NCBI GenBank assembly: GCA_946185305.1
Contig: CAMHJE010000002.1
Coordinates: 24,652-88,651, forward strand
Reading direction: 5' to 3'
DNA: 64,000 nucleotides
Source: UBA3792 sp946185305
GTDB taxonomy: Bacteria > Bacillota > Clostridia > Christensenellales > CAG-138
In this document: in pieces, positions 44,147 through 52,976 of the stretch
How positions within the stretch are numbered: the stretch's first letter is position 1
Layout of the letters: each line of letters begins with the position of its first letter
Made by a program: the position numbers and the translations under genes
Notes under the pieces: generated by a model
Databases searched by the model: none
What the model saw: only the letters and a program-made list of their open reading frames with translations
What the model was told of the DNA's origin: nothing

Positions 44147-45886
44147 TTACAGTCTCTCCGGCACCTTGGCGTTGATCGCGCTCGTCAGCTCGGCGATCTT
44201 AGCGAACACCTCGGACACGGCGAACTGCGGGTCGATATCCTCGCGGAACGACTTGTCGCGTGCGGAAAGCTCGAAGCACCCGCGGGACAGCGTCTTGGGG
44301 CTGACGACCACGCGAAGCGGGCAGCCGAGCAGGTCCGCGTCGGAAAACAGCACGCCTGCGGAAACCGGACGGTCGTCGTAGATCACCTCGATGCCCGCAT
44401 CGGTCAGTGCCTTATAGAGATTGTCGGCAGCTTCGCGCACCTGCGGGTTATCCACGCGCAGCGCGCAGACCTCGACCTGCCACGGCGCAATCGTGATCGG
44501 CCAGATCGGGCCGTAATCGTCGTGCCGCACCTCGCAGACCGACGCGATCAAGCGTCCCACGCCGATGCCGTAGCAGCCCATGATCGGGTTCACGCGGTTG
44601 CCGTTCGCGTCGTCGAACGTCATGCCCATCGCTTCGGTGTAGCGTTTGCCGAGCTGGAAGATATTGCCGACCTCGATGCCGCGGCTGATCTTTAAGCTGT
44701 GCTTATGGCACGCCGGACATTCAAAGCCGTCCTGCGTCTTACTGAGGTCGAGATATTCGGTGTTTTCCGGCAGATCGCGCGCGGGCGTGAAGCCGGTGTA
44801 GTGGTATTCGGCCTTGTTCGCGCCGCAAACCAGGTTCTGCGCGTCCTTGATCGACCGGTCGAACAGCACCGTCGCGGGCGTTTCGAGGTTGACCGGACCG
44901 ATATTGCCTGCGGCAAGGTTCGCCGCGTCGATATCGACGGCGGGATGAATCTCCGCCTTGAGGTAGTTGGTCAGCTTCGTTTCGTTGATTTCGAGATCGC
45001 CGCGCGTGAAGATCAGCACATAGCTGTCGTCCAAGTTGCGCTGATACACGACCGCCTTGCAGGAATTTTTCGCGTCGCTCTTCAGCAGGTCGCAGACCTC
45101 CTCGATGGTCTTGGCTTCGCCGGTAAAGACCTCTGTGAGCGGGAGCAGCGTTTCGTCCTTCGCGTTATCAACGAGCGTTTCCGCCGCCTCCATGTTCGCG
45201 CGATAGCCGCATTCCGGGCAAATGACGATGGAATCCTCGCCGATATCGCAGAGCAGCATGAATTCGTGGCTGACCTTGCCGCCCATCATGCCGGAATCGG
45301 ACTTGACCGCCACAACCTCCGGAACGCCTGCGCGGGCATAGATGCGCTCATAGGCGCGATAGGCGCGCTCATAGTACGCTTCCAGATCCGCCTGCGAGGT
45401 ATGGAACGAATACGCGTCCTTCATCGTAAATTCGCGGACGCGGATCAGACCGCCGCGGGCGCGGGGCTCATCGCGGAACTTGGTCTGGATCTGATAGATC
45501 ATGAACGGATACTTCTGATATGTGCCCGCCACGTTCATCGCCATGTGCACCGCGGCTTCCTCGTGCGTCATGCCGAGCACCATATCCGCACCGCTGCGAT
45601 CCTTGAACCGGAGCAGCTCCTTGCCGATGGATTCCCAGCGGCCGGAGGACTGCCAAAGCGTTGCCGGCATGACGACCGGGAACAGCACCTCCTGCCCGTC
45701 GATCGCGTCCATTTCCTCGCGCAGGATCTGCTCGATCTTGTTTTGGATGCGTTTGGTCGGTGTGAACAGCGAATAGATGCCGTTGCCGACGAGCTTCATA
45801 TAACCGCCGCGCGTCATGAGATTCTGACTTTCGATCTCAAACGCGCGTTCCTTGAATCGTTCTCCGAGTAATTGACTGACTTTCAT
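44147..45886 (-). CDS. proS: prolyl-tRNA synthetase
   Basis: A 579-residue class II synthetase of the bacterial type, including the editing insertion (about 225-400), so length matches E. coli-type ProS (about 570). Motif 1 around LFPVVMPATLWQSSGRWESIG, motif 2 with TKFRDEPRARGGLIRVREF (about 135-153) and motif 3 with GCYGIGVGRLIAS (about 437-449). A GGAGGTGG site precedes the ATG. The leader is too short (about 20 nt) for a T-box. Confidence 0.97.
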   Translation of the reverse strand: MKVSQLLGERFKERAFEIESQNLMTRGGYMKLVGNGIYSLFTPTKRIQNKIEQILREEMDAIDGQEVLFPVVMPATLWQSSGRWESIGKELLRFKDRSGADMVLGMTHEEAAVHMAMNVAGTYQKYPFMIYQIQTKFRDEPRARGGLIRVREFTMKDAYSFHTSQADLEAYYERAYRAYERIYARAGVPEVVAVKSDSGMMGGKVSHEFMLLCDIGEDSIVICPECGYRANMEAAETLVDNAKDETLLPLTEVFTGEAKTIEEVCDLLKSDAKNSCKAVVYQRNLDDSYVLIFTRGDLEINETKLTNYLKAEIHPAVDIDAANLAAGNIGPVNLETPATVLFDRSIKDAQNLVCGANKAEYHYTGFTPARDLPENTEYLDLSKTQDGFECPACHKHSLKISRGIEVGNIFQLGKRYTEAMGMTFDDANGNRVNPIMGCYGIGVGRLIASVCEVRHDDYGPIWPITIAPWQVEVCALRVDNPQVREAADNLYKALTDAGIEVIYDDRPVSAGVLFSDADLLGCPLRVVVSPKTLSRGCFELSARDKSFREDIDPQFAVSEVFAKIAELTSAINAKVPERL

Positions 45887-45912
45887 AAGCCACCTCCGTT
45901 TGTACTGCCCCT

Positions 45913-45941
45913 ATTTTACCGAAAAACCGTCCCGCTTGCAA
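45913..45941 (-). promoter_or_regulatory. proS promoter
   Basis: TTGCAA (45941-45936), 17 bp, TAAAAT (45918-45913). Confidence 0.65.
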
Positions 45942-46000
45942 GCCCCGCGCGCGACTTTGCACACGGTTTTTTCATGTCTGCAGGGCGTTTTTCATAAAAG

Positions 46001-46028
46001 AAAAAGCCCCGCGCTTTGCGCACGGAGC
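46001..46028 (-). terminator. terminator of the secreted amidase-like gene
   Basis: On the minus strand CTCCGTGCGC-AAA-GCGCGGGG is followed by CTTTTTC, 10 bp after the stop codon. Confidence 0.8.
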
Positions 46029-46037
46029 CAAACCCTT

Positions 46038-46697
46038 TCATGCAAACCAAATCACGCCGTCCAGCTTGTATTTTTTGTACTGCTCGCAGAACACGGCGAT
46101 GGAGCAGACGATCGGTTCGCCCTCCTCATAGCGCACGTCCTCCACGGTCTGCGCATAGCTGTCCGAAAAATAAACCTCGCCGTTTTCAATGCCGTGGATC
46201 AGCAGCACATGGCCGTACTTCTTGCCCGCCGAGCTTGTACCCTTTTGAAAGCCGACCATGATATAGCGCGCATGGGGATTCTCCGCTTCGATGGCGAGCA
46301 GCGCCTCCTCCAGCGAATACTGCTTTGCGCCATAGGCATGGATCGTATAGCCGCCGTCGGTCGTTTCCTTGCGGCAATACACATCGTACGCCTTGTTGCC
46401 GTTGCAGCCGATATAGGACTTGTTGATGCCGAGCAGCACCAGCTGCCGGTTCACATACGCCGCGCACCGGCCCTTGAACGTCTTGACCTTTGACTTGGCC
46501 TTGGCCGCCGTGTAGGTGGACGCGATCTGTTCGGTCAGCATATCGTTTTGCACAGGCCCTTTTGCGGTTTGTGAGGCCTTGGCAGCCGTCGTTTTCACAA
46601 GCTGCTCGGGCAGCTCGTCTGCGGCCGCCGTCGGCAGCAGCGCCATAGCAGCGCACAGCAGCATCAGCAGGGCCGTCAGCTTCCGTCTCCGCTTCAT
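46038..46697 (-). CDS. secreted CHAP/NlpC-like cysteine amidase candidate
   Basis: A 219-residue exported protein with signal peptide MKRRRKLTALLMLLCAAMALL and cleavage near AAADE (about 26). The mature part has GRCAAYVNRQLVLLGI (about 76-91), where Cys78 aligns with the catalytic cysteine of CHAP/NlpC-P60 folds, and YGHVLLIHGIENGEVYFSDS (about 161-180), where the histidine of YGHV is the expected second residue. No cell-wall-binding domain is present. Possible roles are peptidoglycan amidase or endopeptidase; catalytic assignment is by motif spacing only. A GGAGGTGAT site precedes the ATG. Confidence 0.7.
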   Translation of the reverse strand: MKRRRKLTALLMLLCAAMALLPTAAADELPEQLVKTTAAKASQTAKGPVQNDMLTEQIASTYTAAKAKSKVKTFKGRCAAYVNRQLVLLGINKSYIGCNGNKAYDVYCRKETTDGGYTIHAYGAKQYSLEEALLAIEAENPHARYIMVGFQKGTSSAGKKYGHVLLIHGIENGEVYFSDSYAQTVEDVRYEEGEPIVCSIAVFCEQYKKYKLDGVIWFA

Positions 46698-46890
46698 ACG
46701 ATCACCTCCGTGGTTCGGTCATCGTATCACAGCCAAAAGGCGGGCGTCCCGCTTTTCGATGTTTCTTCAAAATGAGTTTTCAAAATATCCGATTCCGCTC
46801 TCGGAAAAGTCCCAACCCCTTTTCTTTTTCATACTTTGTACATAATCCGGGACGCGCGCCGTAAATTTGTATATAAACCGGGAAAATGCC

Positions 46891-46919
46891 TTGACTTTTA
46901 CCGGCCGCGGTGCTACATT
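46891..46919 (+). promoter_or_regulatory. aro operon promoter
   Basis: TTGACT (46891-46896), 17 bp, TACATT (46914-46919). Predicted start near 46926, leaving a leader of about 195 nt before aroB. Confidence 0.7.
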
Positions 46920-46962
46920 TTATCCATACGTTTTACCCATCGTGACGGAAGGGAGACCCCTT

Positions 46963-47040
46963 ATGCGAAGCCTTCGCAGCGGCAGCTATACCGGCTTTAC
47001 GGCCTGCGCCTTTGCATGCCGCTATTGCCGCGCCTGCTGA
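46963..47040 (+). CDS. candidate leader peptide of the aro operon
   Basis: A 25-codon ORF with a GGGAG site 8 nt upstream: MRSLRSGSYTGF followed by TACAFACRYCRAC. It contains two Tyr and two Phe codons plus four Cys in 25 codons. Its TGA stop (47038-47040) abuts the 5' arm of a possible antiterminator (47041-47049), and an intrinsic terminator follows at 47067-47095 before aroB. This is the classical geometry of ribosome-controlled attenuation, here possibly sensing aromatic amino acids. It is a strong positional inference, not proven. Confidence 0.6.
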   Translation: MRSLRSGSYTGFTACAFACRYCRAC

Positions 47041-47095
47041 CCGTTCCGCTCACGCTGTTTCTTTGGCGGCTCCGCGGACGGAGCCGTCGTTTTTT
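47041..47095 (+). terminator. attenuator: terminator with competing antiterminator upstream of aroB
   Basis: Terminator stem CGGCTCCG (47067-47074) / CGGAGCCG (47079-47086) with a 4-nt loop and TCGTTTTTT tail. The alternative pairing CCGT-T-CCGC (47041-47049, one bulge) with GCGGACGG (47074-47081) would destroy it. Confidence 0.7.
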
Positions 47096-47121
47096 ATCGG
47101 TACACAAAAAAGGAGAGCCCC

Positions 47122-48132
47122 ATGCAAATACCCGTTCGGCTGAAGGAGCACAGTTATCCGATTTTCATAGAGCGCGGCGCGCTGCAAGCGGTCGGGACGC
47201 ACTTTGCCTTAGACCGCAAGGCGCTTGTCCTGACCGACGACGGCGTACCTCCCCAATACGCCGAGGCCGTTGCCGCCGCGTGCCAAACGCCGGTTGTGAT
47301 GACCGTTCCGCAGGGCGAGGGCAGCAAGAGCTTTGCCGTGCTCGAACGCATATTGGATCGAATGCTCGAGGCGGGCTTTTCCCGCAGGGACTGCGTTGTG
47401 ACCGTGGGCGGCGGGGTCGTTTCCGATCTCGGCGGGTTTGCGGCGTCGGTGTACATGCGCGGGATCGACTGCTATGCGGTATCGACGACGGTGCTGTCCT
47501 CGGTGGACGCGTCGGTCGGCGGCAAGACCGCGATCAATTTTGCGGGGATCAAGAACGTGATCGGTGCGTTCAAGCAGCCGAAGGGCGTGCTGATCGACCC
47601 CGACACGCTGAAAACGCTTCCCGCGCGGCAGGTTCATAACGGCCTTGCCGAAGCCGTGAAGATGGCGCTGACCTCGGACGCGAAGCTGTTTTCGATGTTC
47701 GAGAACGGCGATCCGGAAAAGGACATCGACGAGGTGATCGCCCGCGCCGTTATGATCAAGCGCGACGTGGTCGAGCGCGACGAAACCGAGCAGAACCTGC
47801 GGCGGATCCTGAACTTCGGACACACCATCGGCCACGGCATCGAAAGCGCGGCAAGCGGCGCGCTGTACCACGGCGAGTGCGTCGCCGTCGGAATGCTGCC
47901 GATGTGCAGCGAGCCGGTACGGGCAAGGCTCTTGCCGGTGCTGAAAAAGCTCGGCCTGCCGACACATGCGGCGCTCGATCCCAAAGATGTCTATGCCGCG
48001 CTGACGCATGATAAAAAAGCAAACGCCGACCGTGTGGCGGTCGTGCGCGTGGACGAGATCGGCTCCTGCCGCATCGAAACGGTGCCGCTTGCGTCGCTCC
48101 GTCCGTTGATCGAATCGGTCGTTACCCGGTAA
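47122..48132 (+). CDS. aroB: 3-dehydroquinate synthase
   Basis: A 336-residue NAD- and zinc-dependent enzyme converting DAHP to 3-dehydroquinate, the second shikimate step. VVTVGGGVVSDLGGFAASVYMRGI near 92-115 binds NAD, and PTT/SVDASVGGKTAIN near 124-140 contributes the active site (here TTVLSSVDASVGGKTAINF). The zinc ligands lie around LNFGHTIGHGIE (near 232-243) and LYHGECVAVGM. It is the first structural gene behind the attenuator, with AAAGGAGAG upstream. Confidence 0.96.
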   Translation: MQIPVRLKEHSYPIFIERGALQAVGTHFALDRKALVLTDDGVPPQYAEAVAAACQTPVVMTVPQGEGSKSFAVLERILDRMLEAGFSRRDCVVTVGGGVVSDLGGFAASVYMRGIDCYAVSTTVLSSVDASVGGKTAINFAGIKNVIGAFKQPKGVLIDPDTLKTLPARQVHNGLAEAVKMALTSDAKLFSMFENGDPEKDIDEVIARAVMIKRDVVERDETEQNLRRILNFGHTIGHGIESAASGALYHGECVAVGMLPMCSEPVRARLLPVLKKLGLPTHAALDPKDVYAALTHDKKANADRVAVVRVDEIGSCRIETVPLASLRPLIESVVTR

Positions 48133-48142
48133 GGAGGTTCCC

Positions 48143-49237
48143 ATGAAAAACACCTACGGCAGCACCGTCACCGTAACGCTGTTCGGCGAAAGCCACGGCG
48201 CCATGATCGGCGCGGTGCTCGACGGGCTTTGCCCCGGCATCCCGGTGGACGAGGCTGCAATCAAAGCGGCGCTCGACCTGCGCCGTCCTTACGGCAAAAT
48301 CTCGACCGCTCGCCGCGAGGCCGACGAATTTTCCATTGTCTCCGGCGTGTTCGAGGGCAAAACGACCGGGACGCCGCTGTGCATTCTGATTCCGAACACG
48401 AACGTCAACAGCGGCGACTATGATCGGCTGCGCGCCGTGGCGCGCCCCGGTCATGCCGACTATACGGCCTACGCAAAATATCACGGCTTTTCCGACCCGC
48501 GCGGCGGCGGACATTTTTCCGGTCGGCTGACGGCGCCGCTCGTTGCGGCGGGCGCGATCGCGCAGACGATGCTTGCCGCAAAGAACATAACCCTCGGCAC
48601 GCATATCGCGCGGTGTGCCGGGATCGCGGACCGGCCGTTTTCGGACCTTGCCGTCGATCTGGCGGCTTTGCGCGCAAAACGCTTTGCGGTGCTCGATGAC
48701 GATGCGGCAAAGGCCATGCAGGATGCCATCGAACGCGCGGCAAGCGAGGGCGACAGCGTCGGCGGCGTGCTCGAAACCGCTGTGGTCGGCATGCCCGCAG
48801 GCGTCGGCGAACCGTGGTTTGACACGGTCGAAGGCGTGCTTTCCCACGCGCTGTTTGCGGTGCCCGCCGTGAAGGGTGTACAGTTCGGAGACGGGTTTGC
48901 GCTCTGTGACATGCGCGGCAGCGAGGCCAACGACGCGTTTTGCACGGAGGGCGGCCGCGTTGTGACCGAAACGAACCATAACGGCGGCATCAACGGCGGC
49001 ATTACAAACGGTATGCCGATCCGGTTTTCCGTCGCCGTCAAGCCCACACCGTCGATCTTCCGCACGCAAAAGACCGTCGATTTCATCCGAAACGAGGAAA
49101 CGACGCTGACGCTTTCGGGGCGGCATGATCCCGCCATCGTCCACCGCGCCCGCGCCGTGATCGACGCCGTGACCGCGCTCGTTTTGGTCGATCTGCTGAC
49201 CGGCCGCTTCGGTACGGACTGGTGGACGGCGGAATAG
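48143..49237 (+). CDS. aroC: chorismate synthase
   Basis: A 364-residue FMN-dependent enzyme making chorismate from EPSP. The three family signatures are visible: GESHGAMIGAVLDGLCPGIP near 13-32, the RPGHADYTAYAKY region with GGGHFSGRLTAP near 122-133, and RHDPAIVHRARAVIDAV near the C-terminus. 10 bp after aroB, with AAGGAGG at the start. The length is normal. Confidence 0.97.
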   Translation: MKNTYGSTVTVTLFGESHGAMIGAVLDGLCPGIPVDEAAIKAALDLRRPYGKISTARREADEFSIVSGVFEGKTTGTPLCILIPNTNVNSGDYDRLRAVARPGHADYTAYAKYHGFSDPRGGGHFSGRLTAPLVAAGAIAQTMLAAKNITLGTHIARCAGIADRPFSDLAVDLAALRAKRFAVLDDDAAKAMQDAIERAASEGDSVGGVLETAVVGMPAGVGEPWFDTVEGVLSHALFAVPAVKGVQFGDGFALCDMRGSEANDAFCTEGGRVVTETNHNGGINGGITNGMPIRFSVAVKPTPSIFRTQKTVDFIRNEETTLTLSGRHDPAIVHRARAVIDAVTALVLVDLLTGRFGTDWWTAE

Positions 49238-49245
49238 GAGGCTCT

Positions 49246-50481
49246 ATGCAATACGGCTTGATCGGCTGCCCCTTGGGGCACAGCTTTTCCAAAGAGATTC
49301 ACGAATCGCTCGGCCGCTATCCTTACGAATTAAAGGAGCTTGCGCCAGACGAACTTGCGACATTTTTACACCATAAGGATTTCAAGGGCATCAATGTCAC
49401 GATCCCCTATAAGCAGGCCGTGATCCCGTACCTTGACGAAATCTCGCCGCGGGCAAAGGCCATCGGCGCGGTCAATACCATCGTGAACCGCGACGGCAGA
49501 CTGATCGGCGACAACACGGATTTTGACGGGATGCGGCTGGCACTCGGCAAAGCGGGCATCACGGTTCGCGGCAAAAACGTCCTGATTCTGGGCACCGGCG
49601 GCACAAGCAACACAGCGTATGCGGTCTGTCGGTCGCTCGGCGCAAAGCGGATCGAAAAGGTCAGCCGCACCGGCAAGGACGGCGCGATCTCCTATGAAAA
49701 AGCCGCACAAACGCGCCAAAACACCGATATCCTTCTCAACACAACCCCCTGCGGCATGTATCCGCAGGACGACGCGCAACCGATCGGCCTTGCGACATTT
49801 TCGCACCTATCCGGTGTGTTCGACGCGATCTACCGGCCGCTGTGCACCGAGCTGGTCGCATCGGCAAAGGCGCAGGGCATTCCCGCTGCGAACGGGCTGT
49901 ACATGCTTGTGGCGCAGGCTGTCCGCGCCGCCGAGCGATTCACCGGCGAAGCGTTCCCGCTGGACGTGATCGACCGGCTGTACCAAAAAACGCTGCTCGA
50001 TAAGCAGAACCTTGTGCTGATCGGGATGCCCGGCGTCGGCAAGACGCGCGTGGGCACACGGCTTGCGGAGCTGCTGCATCGCCCGTTTTACGACAGCGAC
50101 AAGGTGATCGCCGAGCGCATCGGTATGCCGATCCCGGACTATTTCGCGGCCAACGGCGAGGCCGCGTTCCGCGCCGTCGAAACCGAAATCATTTCGGAGC
50201 TGTCCAGGCAAAGCGGTATTGTGCTTTCGACCGGCGGCGGCGCCGTGCTGAAGGCCGAGAACGTGCATGCGCTGCGCAAAAACGGATATCTGCTGTTCCT
50301 TGACCGGCCCGTGGACGAGCTGAAAACCTCGTCGGATCGCCCGCTGTCGAGCGACCGCGAAAAGGTACGCGCGCTGTTCCAGGTGCGCTACCCGATCTAT
50401 CTTGCCGCCGCGGACAGGCATATCCTGTCCGGCAAGAACGCGAACGAAACCGCGCATATCATTTGGGAGGAGCTGTCATGA
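49246..50481 (+). CDS. aroEK: fused shikimate dehydrogenase-shikimate kinase (AroE-AroK)
   Basis: A 411-residue bifunctional protein; the ATG at 49246 has GGAGG upstream. Residues 1-250 are AroE: GLIGCPLGHSFSKEIHE at 4-20, catalytic Lys56 in NVTIPYK, Asp92 in GDNTDFDG, and the NADP loop LGTGGTSNTAY. Residues about 255-411 are shikimate kinase: Walker A GMPGVGKTRVGTR at 260-272, FYDSDKVIAER with the shikimate-binding aspartate, and STGGGAVL. One polypeptide thus catalyses consecutive pathway steps (dehydroshikimate to shikimate to shikimate-3-phosphate). Its stop overlaps the aroQ start. Confidence 0.95.
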   Translation: MQYGLIGCPLGHSFSKEIHESLGRYPYELKELAPDELATFLHHKDFKGINVTIPYKQAVIPYLDEISPRAKAIGAVNTIVNRDGRLIGDNTDFDGMRLALGKAGITVRGKNVLILGTGGTSNTAYAVCRSLGAKRIEKVSRTGKDGAISYEKAAQTRQNTDILLNTTPCGMYPQDDAQPIGLATFSHLSGVFDAIYRPLCTELVASAKAQGIPAANGLYMLVAQAVRAAERFTGEAFPLDVIDRLYQKTLLDKQNLVLIGMPGVGKTRVGTRLAELLHRPFYDSDKVIAERIGMPIPDYFAANGEAAFRAVETEIISELSRQSGIVLSTGGGAVLKAENVHALRKNGYLLFLDRPVDELKTSSDRPLSSDREKVRALFQVRYPIYLAAADRHILSGKNANETAHIIWEELS

Positions 50482-50921
50482 AAATTCTTGTGCTGAACGG
50501 CCCGAATATCAATATGCTCGGCATCCGCGAGCCGCAAATCTACGGTGCGCAGAATTTTGCGACGCTGCAGGCTCGCATCCGCGAACACGCGGCCAAGCGA
50601 AGCATTGCGGTCGAGCTGTATCAATCGAACCACGAGGGCGACCTTGTGGACAAGATTCAGGCCGCTTACGGCGACGCCGACGGCATCGTGATCAACCCCG
50701 GCGCATACACGCACACGTCGATTGCGCTGCTTGACGCGGTCAAGGCCGTGTCGATCCCGACGGTCGAGGTGCATATTTCGGACGTTTCCAAGCGGGAGGA
50801 TTTCCGGCAGATCAGCTATATCCGGCTTGCCTGTGTCCATTCGATCATGGGGCACGGCATCGACGGGTATCTCGAAGCGATGGATTACCTGATCGACCGT
50901 TTCGGAGGAGCGAACGCATGA
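50478..50921 (+). CDS. aroQ: type II 3-dehydroquinate dehydratase
   Basis: A 147-residue enzyme that forms dodecamers and dehydrates 3-dehydroquinate. LNGPNINMLGIREPQIYG near 6-23 includes catalytic Arg and Tyr on the flexible loop, and HEGDLVDKIQ, NPGAYTHTSIALLDA and EVHISDVSKREDFR are typical. The start at 50478 is set by GGAGGAG and by the ATGA overlap with aroEK. Confidence 0.97.
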   Translation: MKILVLNGPNINMLGIREPQIYGAQNFATLQARIREHAAKRSIAVELYQSNHEGDLVDKIQAAYGDADGIVINPGAYTHTSIALLDAVKAVSIPTVEVHISDVSKREDFRQISYIRLACVHSIMGHGIDGYLEAMDYLIDRFGGANA

Positions 50922-52132
50922 CCGTTTCGATTGCGCCGTCCCAAGCGCGCGGCACCGTCGCCGCGCCGCCGTCCAAGAGCATGGCGCACCGGCTGCTGCT
51001 TGCGGCGGGCCTCGCAAACGGAACGAGCACGGTGTCCGGCCTTGCGATGAGCCGCGATATTGAAGCGACGATAACCTGCCTTGCGGCGCTCGGCGCGTCC
51101 GTTTCGACGGACGGTGACACCGCAACCGTCACCGGCTGCGATCCTGCCAAAAGGCCGGAAGCCGTTTTGCGCTGTCTTGAAAGCGGCAGCACGCTGCGGT
51201 TTTTGCTTCCGCTGTGCCTGCTGTCTGAGGCAAAGGCGACGCTGTGCGGCACCGAAAAACTGCTGTCGCGTCCGCTGTCGGTATATGAAACGATCTGCAA
51301 AACGCAGGGGATCGCGTACCGGCAGGACAAAACGAACGTCTCGGTACAGGGCAGACTGCAAAGCGGGGACTTCCGGTTCCGCGGGGATATTTCAAGCCAG
51401 TTTGTGACCGGGCTTTTATACGCGCTGCCCCTGCTTTCGGGCGACAGCACGATTACGCTTTTGCCGCCGGTGGAAAGCCGCTCCTACATCGACCTCACGC
51501 TGTCCGCGCTGCATATCTTTGGGATCGAGGCCGATTGGCGCGGCGAAAACACCCTGTTCGTATGCGGCGGGCAGACCTGCATGCCGCAGAACGTAACGGT
51601 GGAGGGTGACTGGTCGAACGCCGCCTTTTTGGAAGGGCTGAACCTGCTCGGCGGCGACGTGACCGTGACGGGGCTTGCCGCAGACAGTCTGCAGGGCGAC
51701 CGCGTCTATCGCGCGTATTTTCGGGCGCTTGAAGCCGGAACGCCGACGCTCGATCTTTCGGACTGTCCCGACCTCGGGCCGGTGCTGTTTGCGCTGGCGG
51801 CGGCCAAGCACGGCGCAACGTTCACCGGCGTCGAACGGCTGCGACTGAAGGAAAGCGACCGTGTTGCCGCGATGCAGGCCGAGCTTCTAAAATTCGGCGT
51901 GCGCACCGATGCGGATGCGCATACGCTGACGGTATATCCCGGCCTTTTGCTGCCGACCGCGCCGCTCGACGGGCACAACGACCACCGCGTGGTCATGTCG
52001 CTTGCGCTGTTATGCACGGTCACGGGCGGGCAGATTTGCGGCGCAGAGGCCGTGCGCAAAAGCTTTCCGGATTTCTTTGAACGGCTTAAGGCCTTAGGAG
52101 TCAATATCTATGCAATGGATCAGCAACAGTGA
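50918..52132 (+). CDS. aroA: EPSP synthase (3-phosphoshikimate 1-carboxyvinyltransferase)
   Basis: A 404-residue enzyme joining PEP and shikimate-3-phosphate. APPSKSMAHRLLLAAGLA at 16-33 carries the substrate-binding Lys20, Ser21 and Arg25. GSTLRFLLPLCLL near 90-102, the central DWSNAAFLEGLNLL, the catalytic aspartate block DLSDCPDLGPVLFALAA and the catalytic RLRLKESDRVAAM are all present. It overlaps aroQ by 4 bp at its start and tyrA by 23 bp at its end. The length is slightly below the family average (about 427). Confidence 0.96.
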   Translation: MTVSIAPSQARGTVAAPPSKSMAHRLLLAAGLANGTSTVSGLAMSRDIEATITCLAALGASVSTDGDTATVTGCDPAKRPEAVLRCLESGSTLRFLLPLCLLSEAKATLCGTEKLLSRPLSVYETICKTQGIAYRQDKTNVSVQGRLQSGDFRFRGDISSQFVTGLLYALPLLSGDSTITLLPPVESRSYIDLTLSALHIFGIEADWRGENTLFVCGGQTCMPQNVTVEGDWSNAAFLEGLNLLGGDVTVTGLAADSLQGDRVYRAYFRALEAGTPTLDLSDCPDLGPVLFALAAAKHGATFTGVERLRLKESDRVAAMQAELLKFGVRTDADAHTLTVYPGLLLPTAPLDGHNDHRVVMSLALLCTVTGGQICGAEAVRKSFPDFFERLKALGVNIYAMDQQQ

Positions 52133-52964
52133 AATTTTGATCGTCGGCCTCGGCCTGATGGGCGGCAGCTACGCCAAAGCCCTGTCCCGGCTCGGCTACC
52201 ACGTCGCCGCCATCGACCGCGACCCGAACGCAATCGCGTTTGCGCTCGAAAACGGCTATATCGAAGCGGGCGCCGCCGACCCCGATCCCGCGCTTCTGGG
52301 CAGGGCCGACGCGGTGATCTTTGCGCTGTACCCCTCGGTGTTCAAAGCGTTTATCGCAGAGAACCAGCATCTGTTGAAGCCCGGCGCGTACCTCACCGAC
52401 GTGACTGGCGTGAAGTCCTGCATCGTCTACGACATACAGGCCATGCTGCGCCCCGACGTGGAGTTCATTGCGGCGCACCCGATGGCGGGACGCGAGGTGT
52501 CCGGCGTGCAGAATGCGGACGACCGGATCTTCCACAATGCCAACTATATCGTTGTGCCGACGGACAAAAATACGCCCGAAGCGATCGCGTGGTGCGAATC
52601 GCTCGGCAGGCTATTGGGGTTTCGGCGGATCTCGCGGCTCTCGCCCGAAAAGCATGACGAAATGATCGGCTTTTTATCGCAGCTGACGCATTGCATCGCG
52701 GTCGCGCTGATGACCTGCAACGACAATACACACCTTGTGGACTACACCGGCGACTCGTTCCGCGACCTCACGCGCATTTCGCGGATCAATGAAACGATGT
52801 GGAGCGAGCTGTTCTTGCTGAACAAAGACGAGCTGCTTTTGCAGATGGATCGGTTCATCGGCGCGCTTTCCGAGATGCGTGACATGCTGGCGGCCTCCGA
52901 CCGCGAAGGGCTGATGGACAAGATGCGGCTTTCGACCGAGCGCCGCGCGTATTTCGACAAATAA
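52110..52964 (+). CDS. tyrA: prephenate dehydrogenase
   Basis: A 284-residue NAD-dependent enzyme converting prephenate to 4-hydroxyphenylpyruvate for tyrosine. ILIVGLGLMGGSYAKALSR near 9-27 is the Rossmann loop; DVTGVKSCIV, AAHPMAGREVSGVQNA (active-site His) and the helical C-terminal dimerisation domain follow. No ACT domain is attached, so feedback inhibition through ACT is unlikely. Prephenate itself must come from a chorismate mutase encoded elsewhere. It overlaps the end of aroA. Confidence 0.94.
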   Translation: MQWISNSEILIVGLGLMGGSYAKALSRLGYHVAAIDRDPNAIAFALENGYIEAGAADPDPALLGRADAVIFALYPSVFKAFIAENQHLLKPGAYLTDVTGVKSCIVYDIQAMLRPDVEFIAAHPMAGREVSGVQNADDRIFHNANYIVVPTDKNTPEAIAWCESLGRLLGFRRISRLSPEKHDEMIGFLSQLTHCIAVALMTCNDNTHLVDYTGDSFRDLTRISRINETMWSELFLLNKDELLLQMDRFIGALSEMRDMLAASDREGLMDKMRLSTERRAYFDK

Positions 52965-52976
52965 GGGGGAACCGTT

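Noticed and set aside
45887..46000. T-box upstream of proS
   Set aside because: The predicted leader is only about 20 nt, too short, and no conserved T-box sequence is present.
47041..47095. T-box riboswitch upstream of aroB
   Set aside because: GGCGGCTCCGCGG resembles a T-box antiterminator, but the UGGN that pairs with the tRNA end is CGGC, and no stem I or specifier loop is visible.
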